Virus record (IMG/VR): IMGVR_UViG_3300009181_000265
Span: 1 to 28,723 of that record
Source: a virus
Strand: one strand, 5' to 3'
Length of the DNA stretch: 28,723 nt
The notes under the pieces were generated by a model. That model saw only the letters and a program-made list of their open reading frames with translations, ran no database searches and was not told the origin of the DNA. Shown in pieces: positions 21,293 through 27,886 of this stretch (position 1 is the first letter of the stretch; each line of letters begins with the position of its first letter). The position numbers and the translations under genes are program-made.

Positions 21293-21302
21293 CAAAAAAT
21301 TT

Positions 21303-21737
21303 TTAAATACCACGCATAATTTCTCTATTAATATCTCTTTCTTTAATAGATTCTCTCTTATCATGTAATTTTTTACCTTTACCTAAAACTATTTCCATCT
21401 TTAATAATCCCCTATCATTTGAAAATATTCTGTACGGGACTAATGTTAACCCTTTAACAAGTTCTTTTTGTAACTTAATAATTTCTTTTTTCTTAAGTAA
21501 TAACTTTCTATCTCGTAATGGTTCGTGAGTGTACGCCATTTTATATTCAGGAATGTTCATTCCTTTAACCACTAACTCGTTATTAACAAAAAAACAATAA
21601 GCATCAACTAATGATACTTTACCACTACGAATTGATTTAACCTCAGGTCCAACCAATTTAATACCAACAATTAAAGTTTCAATAAATGAATATTCAAATT
21701 TAACTTTACGATTTATTATGTTGATTTGATTTCCCAT
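21303..21737 (-). CDS. smpB: SmpB, tmRNA-binding protein
   Basis: 144 residues from the Met at 21737. The longer frame from 21776 begins with a hydrophobic string and crosses the promoter, so it is rejected. SmpB features: NRKVKFEY near the start, GIKLVGPEVKSIRSGKVSL, AYTHEPLRDRKLLLKKKEI, LTLVPYRIF, and the basic C-terminal tail GKGKKLHDKRESIKERD that enters the ribosome. SmpB delivers tmRNA to stalled ribosomes for trans-translation. A phage copy could keep translation running or redirect tmRNA. TATCTTTGC ends 3 bases before ATG, implying a leaderless, host-polymerase mRNA. No ssrA is visible in the window. Confidence 0.92.
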   Translation of the reverse strand: MGNQINIINRKVKFEYSFIETLIVGIKLVGPEVKSIRSGKVSLVDAYCFFVNNELVVKGMNIPEYKMAYTHEPLRDRKLLLKKKEIIKLQKELVKGLTLVPYRIFSNDRGLLKMEIVLGKGKKLHDKRESIKERDINREIMRGI

Positions 21738-21740
21738 AAA

Positions 21741-21749
21741 GCAAAGATA
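21741..21749 (-). promoter_or_regulatory. Host-type -7 element before smpB
   Basis: Sense TATCTTTGC, TTT, ATG. The 3-base spacing fixes the smpB start at 21737 and implies a leaderless mRNA. Confidence 0.7.
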
Positions 21750-21757
21750 GTAATTAA

Positions 21758-21796
21758 AAATTAAAAACCCTAACAATTTTTACACTGTTAGGGTTT
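21758..21796 (-). terminator. Terminator upstream of smpB
   Basis: Arms AAACCCTAACA (21786-21796, minus sense) and TGTTAGGGTTT (21765-21775), 10-base loop, then a T-rich run ending just before the smpB -7 element. The nearest upstream minus coding gene stops at 22268, so it may end the candidate small RNA instead. Confidence 0.78.
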
Positions 21797-21840
21797 AAAT
21801 ATTAACCAACTTAAGAAAGGGGGTTGTTGGGCTCGTAAAT
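21760..21840 (-). ncRNA. Candidate small RNA next to smpB
   Basis: A TATATTTATC motif (21842-21848) faces no ORF. Downstream in the same sense come ATTTACGAGCCC, a hairpin CCAAC...GTTGG (21806-21830), and a strong terminator (21765-21796). This promoter-hairpin-terminator order, about 75 bases long with no open frame, fits a small RNA. Function unknown; proximity to smpB may be chance. Confidence 0.4.
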
Positions 21841-21918
21841 GATAAATATAATGTTTTTTTAAAAAGTTTACTTTTAATATAAAATTTATTTAATAATTTC
21901 TATTTTAATTAAATTGTA

Positions 21919-21925
21919 TATTTAT
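21919..21925 (+). promoter_or_regulatory. TATTTAT motif before DUF192
   Basis: Sense GTATATTTATGG. It contains the first ATG (21924) and is followed 4 bases later by the second (21930), so the second is taken as the start. Confidence 0.6.
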
Positions 21926-21929
21926 GGAT

Positions 21930-22271
21930 ATGATAATCAGTATAAAAAATAATAAATTTAAAGTTAAAACCGTTGTTTCGTCCAAAGATACTCAAAAGGG
22001 TATGATGGGTAGAAAATTTGACAATACCTTTAATGGTATGTTATTTTTAATGGGTGATGATGAACATTGTTTTTGGATGAAAAACTGTATCATTCCATTA
22101 GATATTATTTTTATTGATGGTAATACTATAATTGAAATCCATAATAATTGCCAACCGTGTACCACAGAAGATTGTAGTAATTACTGTGGTGAAGGTGATA
22201 TGATTTTAGAAATTATGGGTGGTACCGCAAAAAAATTAGGATTACAAATCGGTGATGAAGTTAATTTTTAA
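21930..22271 (+). CDS. DUF192 family protein
   Basis: 113 residues from the second Met (21930). The first ATG (21924) lies inside the TATTTAT motif, and starting at 21930 gives the 4-base spacing seen at other genes. DUF192 signature: KGMMGR, FNGMLFLM, FWMKNCIIPLDIIFIDGN, then C-rich NNCQPCTTEDCSNYC and VLE-type EIMGGTAKKLGLQIGDEV. The biochemical role of DUF192 is unsettled. It occurs in bacteria, archaea and some phages. The extra cysteines could bind metal. It converges with the DHH gene, overlapping by 4 bases. Confidence 0.9.
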   Translation: MIISIKNNKFKVKTVVSSKDTQKGMMGRKFDNTFNGMLFLMGDDEHCFWMKNCIIPLDIIFIDGNTIIEIHNNCQPCTTEDCSNYCGEGDMILEIMGGTAKKLGLQIGDEVNF

Positions 22272-23674
22272 CCTTCATTAATTTTAGACTGTAACACATT
22301 CACCAATTCTTTTTGAACCATTTTAGTAAACTTCACATAAGGAGAATCATCTGACTCAGCATTATATTTGTACTTTCCTGCTGGTGGTCTTTTAGACCTA
22401 CCTAAATAACTAAGACCCGATATATTAGTGATACATTTGTGTCCACCACTATTAGCCTGAATTAAATCCCAAGCATTAATCGTAACACCATCTAACATTT
22501 TCATTTCTTCCTCACTTAATTCAGTAAAAGGAATTTCCATCATTTTACCAATTTGTGTTAAATGTTCTTTACCATTCTCCATTGTTTTAAAATTGTCCCC
22601 ATATAATGCGACAAAGTCTCTAAATGTAAATCCAACTGATTCAGGACCAAATCCTTTTGAACCTTCAGAAATCCATTTAATTGTTGATAAGGGTATTTGT
22701 CTTTCTTGTAATTGTGTTTCCCATTTAGCAAGTACTTCCTGAGCAATCTCACCTAAGTTAACACCTTTTAACTCACGTTCTTTTTTATAAGGATTACAAG
22801 ACGCTTGAACTAAACCTAATGGCCAAGCAATAACTAAGAAATCAGCGTCAGGGTTATTTTTGAAAGGTGTGTATCTATCATAAGAACCAGGTTTCATCAT
22901 ACTACCACCTCCGTATTGAACAATAATGTTACCCTCAATTTTAACATTATGGTGGTTTTTCATTTGGTCAATATAACCTTCTTTGTTTTTCTGTAATTCG
23001 GGTACAGTGGCGTAACCTTTCTCAATCATGATTCTTTTTATGTTAGTAACAAGATTCATAAGTGATGGGGTACCAACCATAACAAGTTCTTCTAAGAACC
23101 CTGGTTTATTTTTAAACGCCAATAATAACTTATTAGCAACTAAACCTAAGGCAGTTTTGTTTTTACTCAAAGATTTTTCTTTATCTAATTTGAATAAGTA
23201 ATTTATTACTTGGTCAACAGTTACTTCGTTAGCTGCGTAATTAGCAGAGTCAACCATAGATATTAATTGAATGTCTTCAGGTGAAAATATTTCATTAGGT
23301 GATACAACTTGAGATATTGTTTCAACATTTGAACGTGAACTTCTAAATGAAGTTGATTTAGTATCTTCCGCCCCCGCTTGTCTATCGTGGTGGTCTGTAT
23401 GGATAACAAACATTGGTTTACCGTGAGCGAAATCCACAAGTACTGGCATAATATCACCTTGTGCATCGTTCTTCTTTACAGAGAACTCTTTATCCCCATA
23501 TTGAATAACGTGAGCATCAACAACTTTAATCCCATTATCCTCAAGGTATTTTTTCATCGCAATTGCGGTTGTCACGCCATCTAAATCTTGGTGAAAATAA
23601 ATCTCAGCTTTAGAATAACGTTTAGCTAACTTATTGATATCTCTAATGCCACTTTCTTTAATTAATTTTTTCAT
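22268..23674 (-). CDS. DHH/DHHA1 phosphoesterase
   Basis: 468 residues. DHH motifs: HQDLDGVTTA (28-37), Asp81 in VDFAHG, HTDHHD (92-97) and VDSANYA (D142), all metal ligands of RecJ/NrnA-type phosphoesterases. A DHHA1-like end appears as SGGHKCITNISGL (409-421). The middle holds helical and strand regions specific to this protein. It could degrade single-stranded DNA, oligonucleotides or cyclic dinucleotides; the last would counter CBASS-like immunity, but no motif decides. It begins MKKLIKESGIRDINKLAKRY. Start overlaps the upstream gene by 4 bases (ATGA), so it is co-expressed with a late gene. Confidence 0.85.
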   Translation of the reverse strand: MKKLIKESGIRDINKLAKRYSKAEIYFHQDLDGVTTAIAMKKYLEDNGIKVVDAHVIQYGDKEFSVKKNDAQGDIMPVLVDFAHGKPMFVIHTDHHDRQAGAEDTKSTSFRSSRSNVETISQVVSPNEIFSPEDIQLISMVDSANYAANEVTVDQVINYLFKLDKEKSLSKNKTALGLVANKLLLAFKNKPGFLEELVMVGTPSLMNLVTNIKRIMIEKGYATVPELQKNKEGYIDQMKNHHNVKIEGNIIVQYGGGSMMKPGSYDRYTPFKNNPDADFLVIAWPLGLVQASCNPYKKERELKGVNLGEIAQEVLAKWETQLQERQIPLSTIKWISEGSKGFGPESVGFTFRDFVALYGDNFKTMENGKEHLTQIGKMMEIPFTELSEEEMKMLDGVTINAWDLIQANSGGHKCITNISGLSYLGRSKRPPAGKYKYNAESDDSPYVKFTKMVQKELVNVLQSKINEG

Positions 23675-24780
23675 ACTAACGCTTTTCCTCCACCTAATAG
23701 TGAACCAATTAATGATGTGAATGCGTCTGTTTTAACCACAGTTGACGCTGATTGTGTTGCAGTAGATAATGATGGTACAACTGAATTTCCTGTCGTTTGA
23801 CCTGCGGCAAACTCTTGGTTCCATAAACTTTGTGATTCAGGTGTCTCACTATATTGATTAACTCTTTCCTCTAAATTAGGGACTATATTTTCTAATTCCT
23901 CAGGACCAACAAAGTTACCAATACCTAACCAATCTAATAAACCTAAATACCATTTAGTTCTTCTCATTAACGACCTTGTTGCTCTATTACCAAATAGACG
24001 ACCCATACCACCTGAGATATATTTACTTGACATTGATTGTAAACCTCCTTTATAATCTCTAAACCCTCTGAAAGATTGGTCTTTACTCATTTGTTTTAGT
24101 AATTCCTCTTTTTCAACCGCACTTAAGGCTTTTTCACTTTTCATAACACCTTTACCAATTTCAGTTCCTGCTTTCATTTCTTTTCCAGCTTTTCCAAAAA
24201 TTTGAACGTACTCTTCAACAACTTTAACTAATCCAGACCCTAACATAGGAACTCTACCAACAGAACCTTTTAAAAAGGTAACTAATTTCTCACCCCAACT
24301 CGGAGCGGTCTCAACCATCTTAGCAATAGGTCCACCAGCTCTTCTTGCAGTACCCGCTATTTTAACGGCATCACCTGTTAAGGCCGCCGCTTTAAATGCT
24401 TTAGCGGCACCACCACCTAATTTCATAACACCAATAACAGGTTTAGCGATAAGGTCACCTAAGTAAGGAACCGCAGAGATTAATGAAAGAAGTGCATATA
24501 ATTTATCACCTTGTCTCCAGTAACTAATACCATTAACAATATCAACAACGCCTGTTGGGTCAAAGATACCAACAATATCCCCAACGGTATTATACCATTT
24601 AGATTCTTTGATTAATTTGGCTTGTTCAGGGTATATTTCTTTTGCAAATTCAACAACAAACATTTTATCTTCTTTAGATAATTTGTTCCATTTTTCTTCG
24701 AGAATCTTATATTGTTCCTCTTTATAAATTTGAACTATTCTGTCTTTTAATTCAGACTCAGTAAGTTTCATTCCTTTCAT
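23671..24780 (-). CDS. Late protein with LTES N-terminus and hydrophobic DPTG hairpin
   Basis: 369 residues. MKGMKLTESELKDRIVQIYK carries the recurring N-terminal helix. About 67-145 is hydrophobic and glycine/alanine-rich: GIFDPTGVVDIVNGISYWRQ, then GDKLYALLSLISAVPYLGDL, then GGGAAKAFKAAALTGDAVKI. This GDPxG...GD...S(L)ISAVPxxGD layout is found in phage virion or ejected proteins and polymorphic-toxin pre-domains, where it may insert into membranes. The C-terminus is Gln/Ser/Thr-rich. Candidate ejected or membrane-penetrating protein; inference. TATTTAT lies 15 bases before ATG; Met4 is another possible start. Confidence 0.7.
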   Translation of the reverse strand: MKGMKLTESELKDRIVQIYKEEQYKILEEKWNKLSKEDKMFVVEFAKEIYPEQAKLIKESKWYNTVGDIVGIFDPTGVVDIVNGISYWRQGDKLYALLSLISAVPYLGDLIAKPVIGVMKLGGGAAKAFKAAALTGDAVKIAGTARRAGGPIAKMVETAPSWGEKLVTFLKGSVGRVPMLGSGLVKVVEEYVQIFGKAGKEMKAGTEIGKGVMKSEKALSAVEKEELLKQMSKDQSFRGFRDYKGGLQSMSSKYISGGMGRLFGNRATRSLMRRTKWYLGLLDWLGIGNFVGPEELENIVPNLEERVNQYSETPESQSLWNQEFAAGQTTGNSVVPSLSTATQSASTVVKTDAFTSLIGSLLGGGKALV

Positions 24781-24795
24781 GTGTATTTTTTTATT

Positions 24796-24802
24796 ATAAA
24801 TA
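24796..24802 (-). promoter_or_regulatory. TATTTAT motif before 23671-24780
   Basis: Sense GATATTTATAATA, 15 bases before ATG, directly after the terminator closing the methylase cluster. Confidence 0.55.
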
Positions 24803-24810
24803 TCATGAAA

Positions 24811-24839
24811 ACAAAAAAGAGGATGTTAAATCCCCTCTT
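24811..24839 (-). terminator. Terminator overlapping the methylase stop
   Basis: Minus-strand AAGAGG (24834-24839), 11-base loop containing the TAA, CCTCTT (24817-24822), then TTTTG. The left arm encodes the final Glu-Glu-Gly. Confidence 0.65.
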
Positions 24840-25695
24840 CGTTAAATTCTAATTCAATTTGTTTTTTCTTATCCACAAATAGTTGGACTCTTTTTTTAGC
24901 AACTTCCGCATAATTTTCAGACACTTCAATACCAATCCATCGTCTATTTAATGTTTCAGCGGCAACTAAACTAGTTCCAGAACCAACAAATGGGTCCATG
25001 ACAATCTCATCTCTATACGTTAATATTTTAATAGCCCTTGTTGGAATGTCCATTGAGAATGTCGCTTTGGTCATTTGTTTGGTGTCGGCAAAATAACTCC
25101 ATTGTCCGTATACTAATCCCATAAACTCTTTTTTGGCTTCATCGGTATACAATACTTTCTTTTTAAATGAACCATTTTCCTGTTCAATATCATTTATAAC
25201 CCCGACCCATTGTGGTATACCTTTATTTTGTTTCTTAGAAACGGTTTTGTAGGCTAATATGACACATTCTTTAGGATTATAAATGTAAGGTGATGACGGT
25301 GACATCCAACTACCCCAAGCCGTTGTCTTACTTCTATGAGGTGAATCCTCATTAAGGTCGACCAACCCGTAAAATTTAAAACCAACCTCTTTCATAACAC
25401 CCCAAAATTCAGCCATGAATAAAACTCTACCACCTCTATCTTGAACGTTAACTTCATAAGGTATGTTGATTGCAACTCGACCATCAGGTTTTAGTGTTCG
25501 ATAAACCTGAGATAACCAATTCTTGGTGAATTCCCAATACTCATCCATCTTAAGTCTGTCATCATGATTGTCATACTCAATCCCTACATTGTATGGTGGG
25601 GATGTAACAACTAAATCAATCGTATTATCATCCATTGTTGACATAACACTAACACAATCACCATTTACAACTTTTCCTATATAATTTTCTGTCAT
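24826..25695 (-). CDS. Beta-class DNA methyltransferase (N4-C or N6-A)
   Basis: 289 residues. Catalytic TSPPYN (31-36) precedes the SAM-binding FVGSGT (236-241), the beta-group order. Other family pieces: NGDCVSVM, a target-recognition stretch TAWGSWMSPSSPYIYNPKE, and ALL-type NRRWIGIEVSENYAEVAKKR. It methylates an exocyclic amino group of adenine or cytosine; target sequence unknown. No restriction nuclease is adjacent, so self-protection against host restriction or regulation is likelier than a restriction system. Last gene of the minus cluster; the closing terminator overlaps its final codons. Confidence 0.9.
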   Translation of the reverse strand: MTENYIGKVVNGDCVSVMSTMDDNTIDLVVTSPPYNVGIEYDNHDDRLKMDEYWEFTKNWLSQVYRTLKPDGRVAINIPYEVNVQDRGGRVLFMAEFWGVMKEVGFKFYGLVDLNEDSPHRSKTTAWGSWMSPSSPYIYNPKECVILAYKTVSKKQNKGIPQWVGVINDIEQENGSFKKKVLYTDEAKKEFMGLVYGQWSYFADTKQMTKATFSMDIPTRAIKILTYRDEIVMDPFVGSGTSLVAAETLNRRWIGIEVSENYAEVAKKRVQLFVDKKKQIELEFNEEGI

Positions 25696-25696
25696 T

Positions 25697-25885
25697 TTAT
25701 TTGTTCTCTATTTTACTGTATGCGTCACAGTTTACTGTTTCTGATGATTTACAACTACTAAGAATTACCATTAAACTAATTATTAATCCAAGTATAATTA
25801 AAATTAACGAATACTCAAAAACTTTATAATTATTTTTTACTTGTCTTCTTGAACGTCCTTGCCATTCATTACGATTCCATTTCAT
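25697..25885 (-). CDS. Small lipoprotein or single-pass membrane protein
   Basis: 62 residues. A long basic N-region (KWNRNEWQGRSRRQVKNNYK) leads to a hydrophobic core (27-42, SLILIILGLIISLMVI), then LSSC (42-45), a good lipobox with Cys45, and a short polar tail KSSETVNCDAYSKIENK. A mature lipopeptide of about 18 residues is reminiscent of small outer-membrane spanins, but no partner inner-membrane spanin is recognised. Overlaps the DUF3310 gene by 17 bases and abuts the methylase gene. Confidence 0.65.
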   Translation of the reverse strand: MKWNRNEWQGRSRRQVKNNYKVFEYSLILIILGLIISLMVILSSCKSSETVNCDAYSKIENK

Positions 25886-26099
25886 TGTTAGATAGTGTTT
25901 TAATGTGATGTTGTAAGTACCATAAAGCTTTTTTAAGGTCTTCTAACTCTTTTTCTTTATTTTTTTTACCCGCTCTTGAGATATATTTTACAGTATTCCC
26001 TAATGAAAACCCTAAACCCCAAGCATCAATTACTTTGATGGCTTCGTAAAGATTATCTTCACCCCCATAATGTTGTGGATGGTCTACCTGCTCACTCAT
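25869..26099 (-). CDS. DUF3310 (SaV-like) protein
   Basis: 76 residues from the Met at 26099, 5 bases after the glutamine synthetase stop. A Met at 26138 would overlap that gene by 35 bases. DUF3310 consensus is nearly complete: VDHPQHYGG, YEAIKVIDAWGL, FSLGNTVKYISRAGKK and LEDLKKALWYLQHHI. The family is nearly phage-restricted and sometimes labelled nucleotide kinase without good support. Likely linked to nucleotide or DNA metabolism. In the same transcript as glutamine synthetase and the methylase. Confidence 0.92.
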   Translation of the reverse strand: MSEQVDHPQHYGGEDNLYEAIKVIDAWGLGFSLGNTVKYISRAGKKNKEKELEDLKKALWYLQHHIKTLSNNEMES

Positions 26100-26103
26100 A
26101 TTA

Positions 26104-27297
26104 TTAATTTTTATTGTCAATTGATTTTGGTTTGACATATGCGCTAGAATTGGTCATTTCTTCTGATAATTCATATTCATCATCATTTTTGTACTCATCC
26201 AAAAGTTCTTCTGCGGTTGGTATTCCATTGTATTTAGATTTTAAATCATCAAAGTTTTTAGTGTTAACGTTTGAATACATATTATTTAACGTAACAGATA
26301 ACTCATCCGCCATATCAATAGTATCACTTATCACCTTAATAACCTCGTATGGGTTTGCATTAGATGCTGGTCTTCTATCTTCAACATAACCTTTCCATAA
26401 TTCGGCAACGGACCTTGGGACTCTAATTGACGCCCCTCTGTCACTTACACCCCAACTAAATTTGTGAATTGATTGTGTTTCATGTTTACCAGTTAATCTA
26501 AGATTATTATCAGAACCGTAGACTTCGATATGTTGTTCTCTTCTTGATTCAAGAGCATTAAATAATGTTTTGAAATAACTTTCCCCACCAACTTCCCTCA
26601 TCTTTTTTGTTGAGAAGTTTGTGTGTAATCCTGAACCATTCCAATCTCCTGAGGTAATTGGTTTTGGGTGATAGTTAATATGATATCCGTATTTCTCAGA
26701 TAATTTCTCCATCAAATATCTTGACATCCATAAATCGTCACCAGCTTTAATCTTACCTTTAGCAAACACTTGGTACTCCCATTGACCTAAAGCAACTTCA
26801 GCATTAACACCAGTGATTTCAATACCCATATTTAAACACAAGTCCATATGTTCTTCAACTAATTCTCGACCAACAACATTACTACCAACACCACAATAAT
26901 ATTTACCTTGTCCTTCAACGTGAGGTCGGTTAAATCCTAAGATTGGTTTACTAATACCTTCTTGAATAAAATATTCTTGTTCAAACCCAAACCACATATC
27001 ATTGACCTCGTCACCTAACATATCTCTATGATTTGATTCATGTGGTGTTCCGTCAGGATTCATTACCTCACATAAAACATATACTTTATCACTACTATTC
27101 ATCTCACGATATAATCGAACTGGTTTTAATATACCGTCAGAACTATACCCCTCCGCTTGTTTTGTTGACGAACCGTCAAAGTTCCATTCAGGTACTTCTG
27201 ATAAGTCAGGAATTCCTCCTTCAATTACTTTTATCTTACTCCTTAAATTAGGTTCTGGTGTATAACCGTCTAACCATATGTACTCAATCTTTATCAT
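26104..27297 (-). CDS. Glutamine synthetase, GSII type
   Basis: 397 residues. GSII features throughout: PEWNFDGSSTKQAEGYSSDG (37-56), WFGFEQEYF with metal-binding glutamates (102-110), GKYYCGVGSNVVGRELVEEH (131-150), ITGVNAEV and GQWEYQV, GDWNGSGLHTNFSTKKMR with the ATP-side His, LTGKHET, FSWGVSDRGASIRVPR and EDRRPASN. All catalytic residues seem present. It adds ammonia to glutamate using ATP. The last 45 or so residues (acidic, after EVIKVISDTI) go beyond the usual end. In an infection it could raise glutamine for nucleotide synthesis. Unlike the dodecameric GSI, GSII is not adenylylated, so it would escape that host control. Confidence 0.95.
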   Translation of the reverse strand: MIKIEYIWLDGYTPEPNLRSKIKVIEGGIPDLSEVPEWNFDGSSTKQAEGYSSDGILKPVRLYREMNSSDKVYVLCEVMNPDGTPHESNHRDMLGDEVNDMWFGFEQEYFIQEGISKPILGFNRPHVEGQGKYYCGVGSNVVGRELVEEHMDLCLNMGIEITGVNAEVALGQWEYQVFAKGKIKAGDDLWMSRYLMEKLSEKYGYHINYHPKPITSGDWNGSGLHTNFSTKKMREVGGESYFKTLFNALESRREQHIEVYGSDNNLRLTGKHETQSIHKFSWGVSDRGASIRVPRSVAELWKGYVEDRRPASNANPYEVIKVISDTIDMADELSVTLNNMYSNVNTKNFDDLKSKYNGIPTAEELLDEYKNDDEYELSEEMTNSSAYVKPKSIDNKN

Positions 27298-27302
27298 CTT
27301 TT

Positions 27303-27530
27303 TTATTTTATTTTAGTTATGTAATACTTACCAATTTTTAATGATTTCTTACGACCATTTCTTAATGAAAACCTTGGTTTAGATGTAAGACTAAATCCTT
27401 TCTCGTTTTTGCCAAACCGAAACCAAATATCATAGTCGCTGAGATTAACTACAATAGGGTACCCAAACACTTTAATTATGTGTTGAGTACCTACTCCGTG
27501 TACCTTATAAGTTTTCTTTTGAAATGACAT
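27303..27530 (-). CDS. Unknown small basic protein
   Basis: 75 residues from the Met at 27530; an upstream Met at 27560 would extend the overlap with the previous gene from 26 to 56 bases. Basic, beta-rich: TYKVHGVGTQHIIKVFGYPI, VVNLSDYDIWFRFGKNEKGF, then SLRNGRKKSLKIGKYYITKI. Basic loops suit nucleic-acid binding, not proven. Six bases from the start of glutamine synthetase, clearly the same transcript. Confidence 0.62.
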   Translation of the reverse strand: MSFQKKTYKVHGVGTQHIIKVFGYPIVVNLSDYDIWFRFGKNEKGFSLTSKPRFSLRNGRKKSLKIGKYYITKIK

Positions 27531-27708
27531 AATAGTCTTTAGTTGTTTTACTTTCTTCAATTTTTCCTTTATCTACCAATTCTTGTAGTAATTTTTTAGT
27601 GTTTTTATAACTATCATTCGTAATCTCCTTACAAATATAGTCAATATGAATAGGTTGTCTTAGTTTTGAAAATAACAAATTAATTTTTTGTTGATTCATA
27701 AAGTTCAT
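27505..27708 (-). CDS. Small winged-helix-like protein
   Basis: 67 residues. Helix (NQQKINLLFSKLRQ), PIHIDYICKEI, helix YKNTKKLLQELVDKGKIEES and strand KDYYVISKENL follow the helix-helix-helix-wing order of small MarR/wHTH domains. It may regulate this cluster or bind DNA otherwise. No partner domain. Starts within the previous gene (29-base overlap); Met4 at 27699 is also possible. Pattern-based call only. Confidence 0.55.
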   Translation of the reverse strand: MNFMNQQKINLLFSKLRQPIHIDYICKEITNDSYKNTKKLLQELVDKGKIEESKTTKDYYVISKENL

Positions 27709-27886
27709 TTATTTTTAGTTTTATTTCTTCTTCAGTTAACTTTTTAGTATACCACCCATAAACTTTAGACGCCGTGTTATCCATAAAAATAAACGCGTCC
27801 GCTTTAAATAATACATCTAAATTTTCTTTACCATTTAAATAACGATTGATAGTGTCGATGTCGATAAATCTTTTGTTTAACCCCAT
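27680..27886 (-). CDS. Unknown small protein
   Basis: 68 residues. MGLNKRFIDIDTINRYLNGK followed by ENLDVLFKADAFIFMDNTAS, then SKVYGWYTKKLTEEEIKLKI. FIDIDT and AFIFMDN give two hydrophobic strands ending in acidic residues. Start overlaps the stop of the upstream gene by one base (TAATG). Coupled translation; function not recognised. Confidence 0.68.
   Translation of the reverse strand: MGLNKRFIDIDTINRYLNGKENLDVLFKADAFIFMDNTASKVYGWYTKKLTEEEIKLKINELYESTKN

Noticed and set aside
21738-21776. Longer smpB with an N-terminal hydrophobic extension (MLGFLIFNYYLCF)
   Set aside because: The extension covers the TATCTTTGC promoter element and the terminator T-tract, and family members start at the position of the second Met.
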